DNA from: JAHJEM01 sp043805315
GTDB taxonomy: Archaea > Nanobdellota > Nanobdellia > Woesearchaeales > JAHJEM01
DNA: 8,185 bases
Reading direction: 5' to 3'
Assembly (NCBI GenBank): GCA_043805315.1
Contig: JAZDID010000112.1
Location: 1 to 8,185, forward strand
Shown one piece after another: positions 1-4,884 of the stretch (position 1 is the first letter of the stretch; each line of letters opens with the position of its first letter). The notes under the pieces were generated by a model, which saw only the letters and a program-made list of their open reading frames with translations, was not told the DNA's origin and did not search any database. Both the position numbers and the translations under genes were made by a program.

Positions 1-2
1 CA

Positions 3-728
3 GAAAAGTTTTATGCTGAATTCCAGGCTTTCTACGACAAGGAACGGTTTGAGCGGACAAAAAATCCATTTTTGCGTTTTGGAAGAGAAAAGAAGGAACT
101 ATTACATAAGTATAACAACTTTGAAAAACTATTTGAAGGACTTGAGCAGAGCAAATATGGAAACAACATGTGGATTGAGGCATTCAAAAGATTGTATGGA
201 GAGAATGCCGTCCTTGCCTCCCATGACACAAATGTCAATCAAGATGCAACTATTATGGGATACAAACCAATAAAACTGAACAGCAATATCCAGCTATACT
301 TGAAAGACAACGGGCTCCAGGATGCGGATTCCCTCGGAAAAGATAGGGAATACAGATGGAATAACCGAAAAGATTTGACAGATCAAGAACGATCAATCTT
401 CAATCTTGCAGATGAATTGACCATGGCAGTATTCGGCCAGAGAAATCCCCTCGAGATCAGGGTGTACACAGGTCTCTACACAAAATCAGGAAGGGAAATA
501 GAAACCTCTCAAGGAGTCTATATAAAAGAGGAGGGAGGTCGAAAATATATAGGGATAAAGAGATCCGCTCTTTCAAATCCGGAACAATTTGCCACGAGTT
601 TCCTCCATGAAATAGGCCACGCTATAACAAATAAAAGTGATTATGATAGGGAATTTGCAGATGGGTTCATCAATGCAGCAGCAAGGCTAGCTCTCGAGCT
701 CATCAAACTGAGAAAACAGAGCCATTAA
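3..728 (+). CDS. HEIGH-motif putative metallopeptidase-like protein, C-terminal part (5' end outside window)
   Basis: The reading frame is open to the left edge, so the true start lies outside; a TTG at 72 is in frame but there is no reason to prefer it. The visible protein ends with an HEIGH motif (bases 606-620) followed about ten residues later by a DREFADGF segment, an arrangement like a zinc-binding HExxH helix with a downstream acidic third ligand. Before it lies a mixed alpha/beta stretch including a MGYKPIKL segment. From memory, a similar HE-x-x-H tail occurs at the C-terminus of some archaeal and bacterial GHKL (Hsp90-like) ATPases, so this may be the tail of such a protein; the ATPase part would be off the window and this is not shown. 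No signal peptide or membrane segment is visible. The motif is clear, the family assignment is weak. Confidence 0.7.
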   Translation, partial: EKFYAEFQAFYDKERFERTKNPFLRFGREKKELLHKYNNFEKLFEGLEQSKYGNNMWIEAFKRLYGENAVLASHDTNVNQDATIMGYKPIKLNSNIQLYLKDNGLQDADSLGKDREYRWNNRKDLTDQERSIFNLADELTMAVFGQRNPLEIRVYTGLYTKSGREIETSQGVYIKEEGGRKYIGIKRSALSNPEQFATSFLHEIGHAITNKSDYDREFADGFINAAARLALELIKLRKQSH

Positions 729-738
729 CTTTAAATAC
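729..738 (+). promoter_or_regulatory. TATA box of tRNA-Gln
   Basis: CTTTAAATAC is centred about 30 bases before the first base of the tRNA, the normal archaeal box A distance. It begins directly after the stop codon of the preceding gene. Confidence 0.6.
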
Positions 739-762
739 CCCTTCTGCTATCTTCTTTAGCAT

Positions 763-835
763 AGCCCTGTGGTGTAGCGGTCAATCATTCAGCCCTTTGG
801 AGGCTGAGACCTCGGTTCGAATCCGGGCAGGGCTA
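763..835 (+). tRNA. tRNA-Gln (anticodon UUG), no intron
   Basis: The cloverleaf can be drawn fully. The acceptor AGCCCTG (763-769) pairs with CAGGGCT (828-834), and A835 is the discriminator. The D stem is short (772-774 with 786-788). The anticodon stem CAGCC (790-794) pairs with GGCTG (802-806) around the loop CTTTGGA, giving anticodon TTG at 797-799. The T arm is 811-815/823-827 with loop TTCGAAT. The variable loop has four bases. CCA is not encoded. No T-rich terminator follows directly; the third copy of its 3' end, at 2097-2111, is the one followed by TTTTC, which suggests the original downstream flank was displaced by the insert. Confidence 0.96.
820..834 (+). repeat. tRNA-Gln 3' end, core copy 1
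   Basis: The 15 bases AATCCGGGCAGGGCT cover the 3' half of the T arm and the acceptor strand. The same 15-mer recurs exactly at 1402-1416 and with two changes at 2097-2111 (shifted by one base). tRNA 3' ends are the commonest archaeal integration targets, so this is the likely intact target site. Confidence 0.8.
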
Positions 836-843
836 GTAGCAGA

Positions 844-864
844 TGCGTGATTCGAGTGGACAAC
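844..864 (+). repeat. Left inverted repeat of the tRNA-Gln insert
   Basis: Its reverse complement aligns to 1372-1392 without gaps, 15 of 21 identical, with the eight outermost bases perfect. It lies eight bases beyond the end of tRNA-Gln. Confidence 0.55.
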
Positions 865-888
865 AATTCTCTCGAATCCGCGGTTTTT
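849..888 (+). other. Hairpin followed by a T run
   Basis: GATTCGAG (849-856) and CTCGAATC (871-878) form a perfect 8-bp stem with a 14-base loop, and TTTTT follows at 884-888. It could end the tRNA-Gln transcript. The right arm also contains TCGAATCCG, nine bases shared with the T arm of tRNA-Gln (817-825), so it may be a worn tRNA-derived site. It overlaps the left inverted repeat. Confidence 0.4.
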
Positions 889-959
889 CTTCAAGAAATA
901 TTGATTACCATAATAATTGACTTTCTACTTAAAATTTATTGATAGCAATAAGATAAAAA

Positions 960-1304
960 TCAATATAGCTTTATCCGTTCTTCTTCTGGTTCTTCTGGTT
1001 GTTCAAGAATTCTGCAGGACGTATAGAGCCCGTATTGATCGTTTTTGCTTAATTCAATACGCTGTCCCATATATAGTTGATCCAATACTGCGGTCAGTTC
1101 AGCTGTAGATGAGAATGACACGTAATGAATATCCAGAAGATCACGTTCACCTAACCATAGCATCCTAAGCAGATGAGTGGGAGGACAATCCCAACCCTGA
1201 GGCCTTCCGCCGAGAGGTATATCGGCATGCAAGATGATGCCATCGATCACGCGATCAACTCGCATAGTACCATCCATGACACTTTCTGAAATATCCTCTG
1301 CCAT
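960..1304 (-). CDS. Small hypothetical protein in the tRNA-Gln insert
   Basis: The product is 114 residues and I do not recognise the family. The start ATG is supported by a TATA box centred 25 bases upstream on the minus strand (1324-1334), giving a leaderless transcript like other genes here. The N-terminal half has the segment GRPQGWDCPPTHLLRMLWLG with a single Cys; the C-terminal half looks alpha/beta and ends in an acidic stretch (EQPEEPEEE). No signal peptide or membrane helix is evident. It lies alone on the opposite strand to its neighbours, between the two tRNA-Gln-derived repeats, so it is probably cargo of that insert. Confidence 0.65.
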   Translation of the reverse strand: MAEDISESVMDGTMRVDRVIDGIILHADIPLGGRPQGWDCPPTHLLRMLWLGERDLLDIHYVSFSSTAELTAVLDQLYMGQRIELSKNDQYGLYTSCRILEQPEEPEEERIKLY

Positions 1305-1323
1305 TAAGTCTAAGAGTTAGTGC

Positions 1324-1334
1324 ATATATTTAAG
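1324..1334 (-). promoter_or_regulatory. TATA box of the 114-residue gene
   Basis: On the minus strand this reads CTTAAATATAT, centred about 25 bases before the ATG at 1304, which predicts a leaderless mRNA. Confidence 0.55.
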
Positions 1335-1371
1335 TTTTTCCCTTCCCGAGGTGAGTAATACCTTTTCAAGA

Positions 1372-1392
1372 GTCGTCCGCAACGATCACGCA
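1372..1392 (-). repeat. Right inverted repeat of the tRNA-Gln insert
   Basis: The partner of 844-864 in inverted orientation. It ends nine bases before the second core copy at 1402. Confidence 0.55.
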
Positions 1393-1401
1393 ATTGCCCA
1401 A

Positions 1402-1416
1402 AATCCGGGCAGGGCT
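1402..1416 (+). repeat. tRNA-Gln 3' end, core copy 2
   Basis: An exact 15/15 copy of bases 820-834 with no tRNA attached to its 5' side. The match breaks on both sides, so this is a detached tRNA tail, as left at the far end of an integrated element. Confidence 0.8.
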
Positions 1417-1509
1417 CACAATAGTCTGATGATGTATGTGGGAGCTCACGCTGTCTTTTTTCTTCCATTCTTTATCCATGATCCTTGATATGCATCACCG
1501 CAAACCGAT

Positions 1510-1520
1510 AAATATATAAA
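1510..1520 (+). promoter_or_regulatory. TATA box of the toxin-antitoxin-like operon
   Basis: AAATATATAAA is centred about 28 bases before the ATG at 1543, predicting a leaderless mRNA for both genes. No further operator repeat is evident. Confidence 0.65.
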
Positions 1521-1542
1521 TTCCATAATATTCATAACATCC

Positions 1543-1752
1543 ATGGCAACCACGATATCCATATCCACGGACCTGAAAGAGAAACTGAGAAACCTCGGAA
1601 GGGCCGGCGATTCCTACGAGGACGTCATTCACCGGATGTATGAACTGACTCGGAAAAGCCTCCTGCTCTCATACCTCTATGATGAGTCTGACTCTGTGCG
1701 CATTGATGACGCCATAAAGGAAGCGAGAAGAAAATGGCAAAAGTCATCATAA
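1543..1752 (+). CDS. Putative antitoxin, VapB/DUF7557-like small protein
   Basis: The product has 69 residues. It begins with an ATTISISTDLKEKLRNLG segment, a short beta strand followed by a helix, as in ribbon-helix-helix type archaeal antitoxins, and then GRAGDSYEDVIHRMYEL, a pattern common in small archaeal antitoxin-like proteins. The C-terminal part is charged and helical (DDAIKEARRKWQKSS), suited to wrapping a toxin. The next gene starts 19 bases before this one ends, which indicates translational coupling. The role, DNA-binding antitoxin neutralising the downstream protein, is inferred from size, order and overlap. Confidence 0.75.
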   Translation: MATTISISTDLKEKLRNLGRAGDSYEDVIHRMYELTRKSLLLSYLYDESDSVRIDDAIKEARRKWQKSS

Positions 1753-2072
1753 CTGCTTCTTTGAAAGAGGAGATATTCAAGAGGTTCAAGGCTGAATCAG
1801 AACGAATATTCATCCAGATGAAGTCTTTGGAGAAAGAGCCGCACAAAGGAAAAGCTTTAAGCCATATCGCAGAGATAGTGATTAAGGAACTCAAATACGA
1901 AAAGTACCGCTTCTATTTCATCACAGACGGCCGCATCCTGAAATTCGGGACAGAAGACGAGCTTGCTGCACTTCTCATCAAGTTTGTGCGCATGTCTGAC
2001 AAGAAGAGCCAGCAAAAGGTCATCAATGAGATAAAGACTATTCTGCAATCGATGGGATTTGATGCGCTGTAA
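1734..2072 (+). CDS. Putative RelE/ParE-like toxin
   Basis: The product has 112 residues. The central part, HKGKALSHIAEIVIKELKYEKYRFYFITDG, matches the RelE/ParE fold pattern in which a strand ending in a KYRFYF-type segment carries the basic residues, followed by a short hairpin (GRILKFG) and a C-terminal helix. RelE members cut mRNA at the ribosome and ParE members attack gyrase; which of these applies cannot be told. The ATG lies inside the end of the antitoxin-like gene. The C-terminal tail (MSDKKSQQKVINEIKTIL) is longer than in minimal RelE proteins. A frame-intact gene suggests the module is still functional. Confidence 0.7.
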   Translation: MAKVIITASLKEEIFKRFKAESERIFIQMKSLEKEPHKGKALSHIAEIVIKELKYEKYRFYFITDGRILKFGTEDELAALLIKFVRMSDKKSQQKVINEIKTILQSMGFDAL

Positions 2073-2096
2073 TGTACAGAGAAAGATTACTTATTG

Positions 2097-2111
2097 ATTC
2101 GGACAGGGCTA
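2097..2111 (+). repeat. tRNA-Gln 3' end, degenerate core copy 3
   Basis: ATTCGGACAGGGCTA matches tRNA-Gln bases 821-835 at 13 of 15 positions, with the last eight identical. It is followed by TTTTC, like the T-rich stretch after tRNA-Pro, so it may mark the original end of the tRNA locus just before the Rad50-like promoter. Confidence 0.5.
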
Positions 2112-2115
2112 TTTT

Positions 2116-2129
2116 CAATTAAACATAAA
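2116..2129 (+). promoter_or_regulatory. TATA box of the Rad50-like gene
   Basis: An AT-rich CAATTAAACATAAA is centred about 26 bases before the ATG at 2149. It is weaker than other boxes in the window but at the right distance for a leaderless start. Confidence 0.45.
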
Positions 2130-2148
2130 AACACCATCCGCTTCTCTG

Positions 2149-4218
2149 ATGGCGATGAAGCTCCATTCTCTCAAGCTGAAGAACATCAGGTCGTATCTTG
2201 ATGAGGAAATCATCTTTCCAGAAGGATCCATCTTATTGTCCGGTGACATCGGAAGCGGCAAGACGACCATTCTTTTGGCCATCGAATTCGCCTTATTTGG
2301 CATATTGAAAGGAACAATCTCAGGCACCACCCTACTCAGGCACGGCAAGAAAGAAGGCGTTGTCGAGCTTCGCCTCACTGTTGGTGAAAAGGAGGTGATC
2401 ATCCACCGAACCTTGAAACGTGGCCAGTCAGTGAAGCAGGAAGCAGGCTATATCGTCATTGACAACACGCGGCAGGACTGCACAGCTGTCGAGCTGAAAT
2501 CCAAGATCCTGGAGCTGATTGGCTATCCTGACGAACTTTTGACAAAGTCCAAATCCCTCATATTCCGATACACCATCTACACGCCGCAGGAAGAGATGAA
2601 GCACATCCTGTACGAGAGCCCTGATGAGCGGCTCGACACGATCAGGAGAATATTCAATATTGACAAGTACAAGCGCATAAAAGAGAACACTATCAACATC
2701 CTCCGCGACGTGAGGTCAGAGACAAAAATCCTCCTGGCAAAGACAGAGCAATTGCCTGAGATCGAGGCCCAGCTCAAGGACAAGGAAACATTGCGCAGGA
2801 TCAAGACCAACGAGCTGCACGAGCTGGACACAAAACTTCTCAACGCGAAGAAACTCTTTGAAGAAAGCAAGGAAAACCTGGAAGAGCTTGAGCAACAGGT
2901 CGATGAGCGCAACAAGCAGCGCAAGGAGCAGGACATCATCCACATAAAGGAAAAGAACTTATTTGACAACAGTAAACGCAGTGAAAAGGAGCACGCAGAG
3001 ACCGAACTGCGTGTGAAAGAACTGCGTGCAGAGATGTCGCCTGAAGCGCTGGCTGGCGCAGAAACCATTGCAAAGAACATGAGCGAGATTGAGAAGAAAC
3101 TGGAAGAAAACGAGAGAAAACTCGAAGCATACATCAAGAAAGAGAGCGGGCTCCAGGCAATGCTGCAGCACGCGCAGGAAAACATCAGGAAATTCACTGA
3201 GCTCGACTCCTGCCCATTATGCCTGCAGGAAGTCCCGCACGAACACAAGAAATCTGTGATTGAGAAGGAAAAAGAAAAAACCAGGACGATCGAAGAAAAC
3301 CTGAAGAAAATCCTTGAGATGAAGCAGAAAGGCATCAGCCTCATCGACGCTGAGAAAAAAGAGCTGAAAGGGCTGCACAAACAGGAAAAAGAGCTGGATA
3401 TCCTCAAGATCAAGCAGAAACAGCTGAAAGAAAAAGAGGAAAGAATATCCACAATACGGGAAGAGATCGAAACAATGCAACACAAGCGCAAAGAGCTGAC
3501 TGCAAGAAAAACCGAGCTTGACGCATTCCTGAAAAAATCAGAGCCTCTCGAGAAAGAATTCCTGGCGTGCAAAAAAGAGCACGAGAAAATGCGCACTGCC
3601 TACCATGAATTTGAAGTCATTCAGATACGCCTGAAGACCGATGTCGCGAACCTGGCAGACATTCTTGACGACCTGAAAAAACAGGCTGCATATTTTGAAA
3701 AAATAAAGGTGAAGATTGCCCACCTGAACGACACTGCGAACTGGCTCGACAGCTTCTTCATGAACCTCATGGGAGTGATCGAGCGCCAGATTCTGCAGAA
3801 GATCTATGCTGAATTCAACATGCTCTTCCAGGACTGGTTCAACATCCTGATGGAAGACGAGACAACCACGGTCAGGCTGCAGGATGACTTCTCGCCTCTT
3901 ATCGAGCAGAACGGCTATGAGACCTACCTCGAGAACCTTTCCGGAGGCGAACGGACAAGCGTCGCCTTAGCGTACCGTTTGGCGCTGTTCAAGATCATCA
4001 ATGACTTCATGAGCACAATCAAGACAAAAGACATCATCATCTTGGACGAGCCAACTGACGGCTTTTCCTCTGAGCAACTGGACAAGGTGCGGGACATCCT
4101 GGACATGCTGCAGACAAAGCAGACCATCATCGTAAGCCACGAAGCGAAGCTGGAGAGCTTTGTCGAGCACGTGATCAGGATCGTGAAAGAACAGCATGTG
4201 AGCCGGGTGCTGGGGTGA
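2149..4218 (+). CDS. rad50: Rad50-like DNA double-strand-break repair ATPase
   Basis: The 689-residue product has the full SMC/Rad50 layout. The N-terminal lobe has Walker A GDIGSGKT (32-39) and a Q-loop glutamine in TPQEEM (Q147). A long charged coiled coil (about 180-540) is broken near its middle by the zinc-hook motif CPLC (C355, C358; first Cys codon at 3211). The C-terminal lobe has the signature LSGGE (597-601), Walker B IIILDEP (629-635) and a switch histidine in SHE (H664). Rad50 dimerises through its hook, binds DNA ends with Mre11 and uses ATP to control resection. Typical archaeal Rad50 is roughly 850-900 residues, so the coiled coil is short here. No Mre11, HerA or NurA gene is adjacent, although these are often linked in archaea. 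A generic zinc-hook SMC-like ATPase is the alternative. Start 2149 fits the promoter spacing; ATG 2155 is the alternative. Confidence 0.93.
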   Translation: MAMKLHSLKLKNIRSYLDEEIIFPEGSILLSGDIGSGKTTILLAIEFALFGILKGTISGTTLLRHGKKEGVVELRLTVGEKEVIIHRTLKRGQSVKQEAGYIVIDNTRQDCTAVELKSKILELIGYPDELLTKSKSLIFRYTIYTPQEEMKHILYESPDERLDTIRRIFNIDKYKRIKENTINILRDVRSETKILLAKTEQLPEIEAQLKDKETLRRIKTNELHELDTKLLNAKKLFEESKENLEELEQQVDERNKQRKEQDIIHIKEKNLFDNSKRSEKEHAETELRVKELRAEMSPEALAGAETIAKNMSEIEKKLEENERKLEAYIKKESGLQAMLQHAQENIRKFTELDSCPLCLQEVPHEHKKSVIEKEKEKTRTIEENLKKILEMKQKGISLIDAEKKELKGLHKQEKELDILKIKQKQLKEKEERISTIREEIETMQHKRKELTARKTELDAFLKKSEPLEKEFLACKKEHEKMRTAYHEFEVIQIRLKTDVANLADILDDLKKQAAYFEKIKVKIAHLNDTANWLDSFFMNLMGVIERQILQKIYAEFNMLFQDWFNILMEDETTTVRLQDDFSPLIEQNGYETYLENLSGGERTSVALAYRLALFKIINDFMSTIKTKDIIILDEPTDGFSSEQLDKVRDILDMLQTKQTIIVSHEAKLESFVEHVIRIVKEQHVSRVLG

Positions 4219-4227
4219 AAGAAATAT

Positions 4228-4237
4228 CTTTATAAAC
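4228..4237 (+). promoter_or_regulatory. TATA box driving the tRNA-Pro 5' segment
   Basis: CTTTATAAAC is centred 28 bases before 4261, the exact base corresponding to position 1 of tRNA-Pro. It begins ten bases after the Rad50-like stop codon. This looks like the native tRNA-Pro promoter, now facing only a 20-base tRNA fragment. Confidence 0.7.
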
Positions 4238-4260
4238 ACCGTCAATTTCTATGAAAACAA

Positions 4261-4280
4261 GGGGCTGTAGTGTAGCTTGG
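4261..4280 (+). repeat. tRNA-Pro 5' core repeat, left copy
   Basis: A 20-base direct repeat with 4893-4912, exact, with mismatches immediately on both sides. It covers the 5' acceptor strand and most of the D arm of tRNA-Pro. Confidence 0.85.
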
Positions 4281-4287
4281 GATGTTC

Positions 4288-4298
4288 AAGGCGAAGGC
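4288..4298 (+). repeat. Left inverted repeat of the tRNA-Pro insert
   Basis: AAGGCGAAGGC is complementary to 4874-4884 at ten of eleven positions, and the eleventh would be a G-U pair in RNA. It could be a recombinase arm site or an RNA-RNA pairing sequence. Confidence 0.5.
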
Positions 4299-4304
4299 TC
4301 CACA

Positions 4305-4317
4305 CTATTTATATATC
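4305..4317 (+). promoter_or_regulatory. TATA-like box before the 48-residue ORF
   Basis: CTATTTATATATC is centred about 28 bases before an ATG at 4338, matching the leaderless spacing seen elsewhere in the window. Confidence 0.35.
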
Positions 4318-4337
4318 GACAGCACACAAGCCCTGTT

Positions 4338-4484
4338 ATGAGCCAAGATATACTATTTATAACAGCGCTTAACGAAAACGCAACAAAATTTAAATACGAA
4401 ACCCTCATCGATGTCATCAATGTCATTCAAAAAGGATCTATTGGATTATTTGAAGATGATTGGAAGACGTACTGCCAATTATAG
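4338..4484 (+). CDS. Possible 48-residue small protein
   Basis: The frame from ATG 4338 to TAG 4484 gives a protein-like sequence (MSQDILFITALNENATKFKY at its start, a mixed helix/strand profile, no low complexity). A TATA-like box is correctly placed. It overlaps the next gene by about 65 bases in a different frame, which is unusual here, so it may be a real small protein or a chance frame. No family recognised. Confidence 0.3.
   Translation: MSQDILFITALNENATKFKYETLIDVINVIQKGSIGLFEDDWKTYCQL
4388..4397 (+). promoter_or_regulatory. TATA box of the 129-residue gene
   Basis: ATTTAAATAC is centred 27-28 bases before ATG 4420 but only about 18 before ATG 4411; this favours the inner start. Confidence 0.5.
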
Positions 4485-4809
4485 GAAGAAGTCTGGTCCG
4501 ATCTATGATTTCTTCAAGCCTGCAATCTTTGACTGGTTTTGCGAAATTCGGGATATGGACATGGACTTTAAGGATAAAAAATTCCAAGATCAAATATTGA
4601 AGAAGACTGAGAAGATTTTAGGCGAAGCAGAGGTCTCGAACCTTGTTCTTGAGGATTATTTTCGCACGTTTAGATCGCATCTTAAGTATGAAAAGAAGCT
4701 CGAAGCCTTTGCAAAGGAAAGAGCGAATAGGCCTGAGGAATTAGGATATATCGTTCAAGTCCTACCCACAGGAGGGGTTGAGTATATTTTCAAGAAAAAA
4801 TATGGATGA
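4420..4809 (+). CDS. Small hypothetical protein in the tRNA-Pro insert
   Basis: The product has 129 residues from ATG 4420; an in-frame ATG at 4411 would add three, but the TATA spacing favours 4420. The protein is basic at the N-terminus (MSFKKDLLDYLKMIGRRTAN), then mostly helical and charged (KDKKFQDQILKKTEKILGEAE, LKYEKKLEAFAKERANR), and ends in a short strand-rich segment (YIVQVLPTGGVEYIFKKKYG). No cysteine cluster, membrane segment or catalytic motif is visible and I do not recognise the family. The basic surface would fit nucleic-acid binding, but that is speculation. It is the main cargo of the 632-bp insert and is free of frame damage. Confidence 0.65.
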   Translation: MSFKKDLLDYLKMIGRRTANYRKKSGPIYDFFKPAIFDWFCEIRDMDMDFKDKKFQDQILKKTEKILGEAEVSNLVLEDYFRTFRSHLKYEKKLEAFAKERANRPEELGYIVQVLPTGGVEYIFKKKYG

Positions 4810-4820
4810 TGAAGATTAGA

Positions 4821-4829
4821 TTTATAAAT
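4821..4829 (+). promoter_or_regulatory. TATA box of the complete tRNA-Pro, with an unusually long leader
   Basis: TTTATAAAT is a strong box but sits about 68 bases before tRNA base 1. With normal spacing, transcription starts near 4850-4853, leaving a 40-base leader before the tRNA. The leader contains 4874-4884, complementary to the tail of the 5' half RNA. No closer TATA box is visible. Confidence 0.55.
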
Positions 4830-4873
4830 AGTCCTCCTTCTCTCCGTATTACCTGGTCGTGAAACCATCTATG

Positions 4874-4884
4874 GCTTTCGCCTT
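4874..4884 (-). repeat. Right inverted repeat of the tRNA-Pro insert
   Basis: GCTTTCGCCTT is the inverted partner of 4288-4298, ending eight bases before the right core repeat, inside the predicted leader of the tRNA-Pro precursor. Confidence 0.5.

Larger units (their letters stand above)
836..1416. mobile_element. Putative 581-bp mini-cassette inserted at tRNA-Gln
   Basis: The unit is bounded by the 15-base tRNA-Gln 3' repeat (820-834 and 1402-1416). Just inside lie imperfect inverted repeats, 844-864 and 1372-1392, which match at 15 of 21 positions with the outer eight identical (TGCGTGAT / ATCACGCA). They are 8 and 9 bases from the repeats. The only convincing gene is the minus-strand CDS 960-1304. 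There is no integrase or transposase and no room for one, so mobility, if real, would depend on a recombinase encoded elsewhere. Repeats and inverted ends are seen directly; the element call is inference. Confidence 0.6.
1417..2111. mobile_element. Putative second insert (695 bp) carrying a toxin-antitoxin-like pair
   Basis: The stretch runs from core copy 2 to a degenerate third copy at 2097-2111 and holds exactly one two-gene module with its own promoter. I could not find convincing inverted ends inside it, unlike the other two inserts. Tandem stacking of inserts at one tRNA end is well known for integrative elements; applying it here is inference. The 5' part, 1417-1509, holds no gene that I can see. 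Confidence 0.45.
4261..4304 (+). ncRNA. tRNA-Pro 5' half RNA (split-tRNA half or stranded remnant)
   Basis: Bases 4261-4280 are identical to bases 1-20 of the complete tRNA-Pro at 4893. Identity starts exactly at mature base 1 and stops exactly at the D-loop splice point. As in the complete gene, GCTT (4275-4278) could form a bulge-helix-bulge centre with GG|G as the bulge. The following 4284-4304 is GC-rich, then the sequence turns AT-rich, recalling the intervening sequences of Nanoarchaeum-type 5' halves. No T arm or 3' acceptor strand follows. The TATA box is perfectly placed, so transcription is likely. It could be a split-tRNA half with its partner elsewhere, or the left target-site copy of the insert. 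The RNA end is a guess. Confidence 0.5.

Noticed and set aside
1426..1450. CTGATGATG resembling a C box of a C/D guide RNA
   Set aside because: No D box CTGA or second box pair follows at a suitable distance.
1417..2096. Inverted ends within the second, toxin-antitoxin insert
   Set aside because: The best alignment of the two ends is about 8 of 16 with scattered matches, no better than chance.
2577..3596. Long minus-strand open frame (339 codons) inside the Rad50-like gene
   Set aside because: Its product is a low-complexity run of Ser, Phe and Cys, the usual antisense shadow of a charged coiled coil.
4261..4330. A complete, cis-spliced tRNA starting at 4261
   Set aside because: No T arm or matching 3' acceptor strand exists downstream before the copy at 4893, so only a 5' half is present.
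4321..4338. AGCCCTG at 4329-4335 matching the tRNA-Gln acceptor strand
   Set aside because: Seven bases only, with no flanking similarity; expected by chance.
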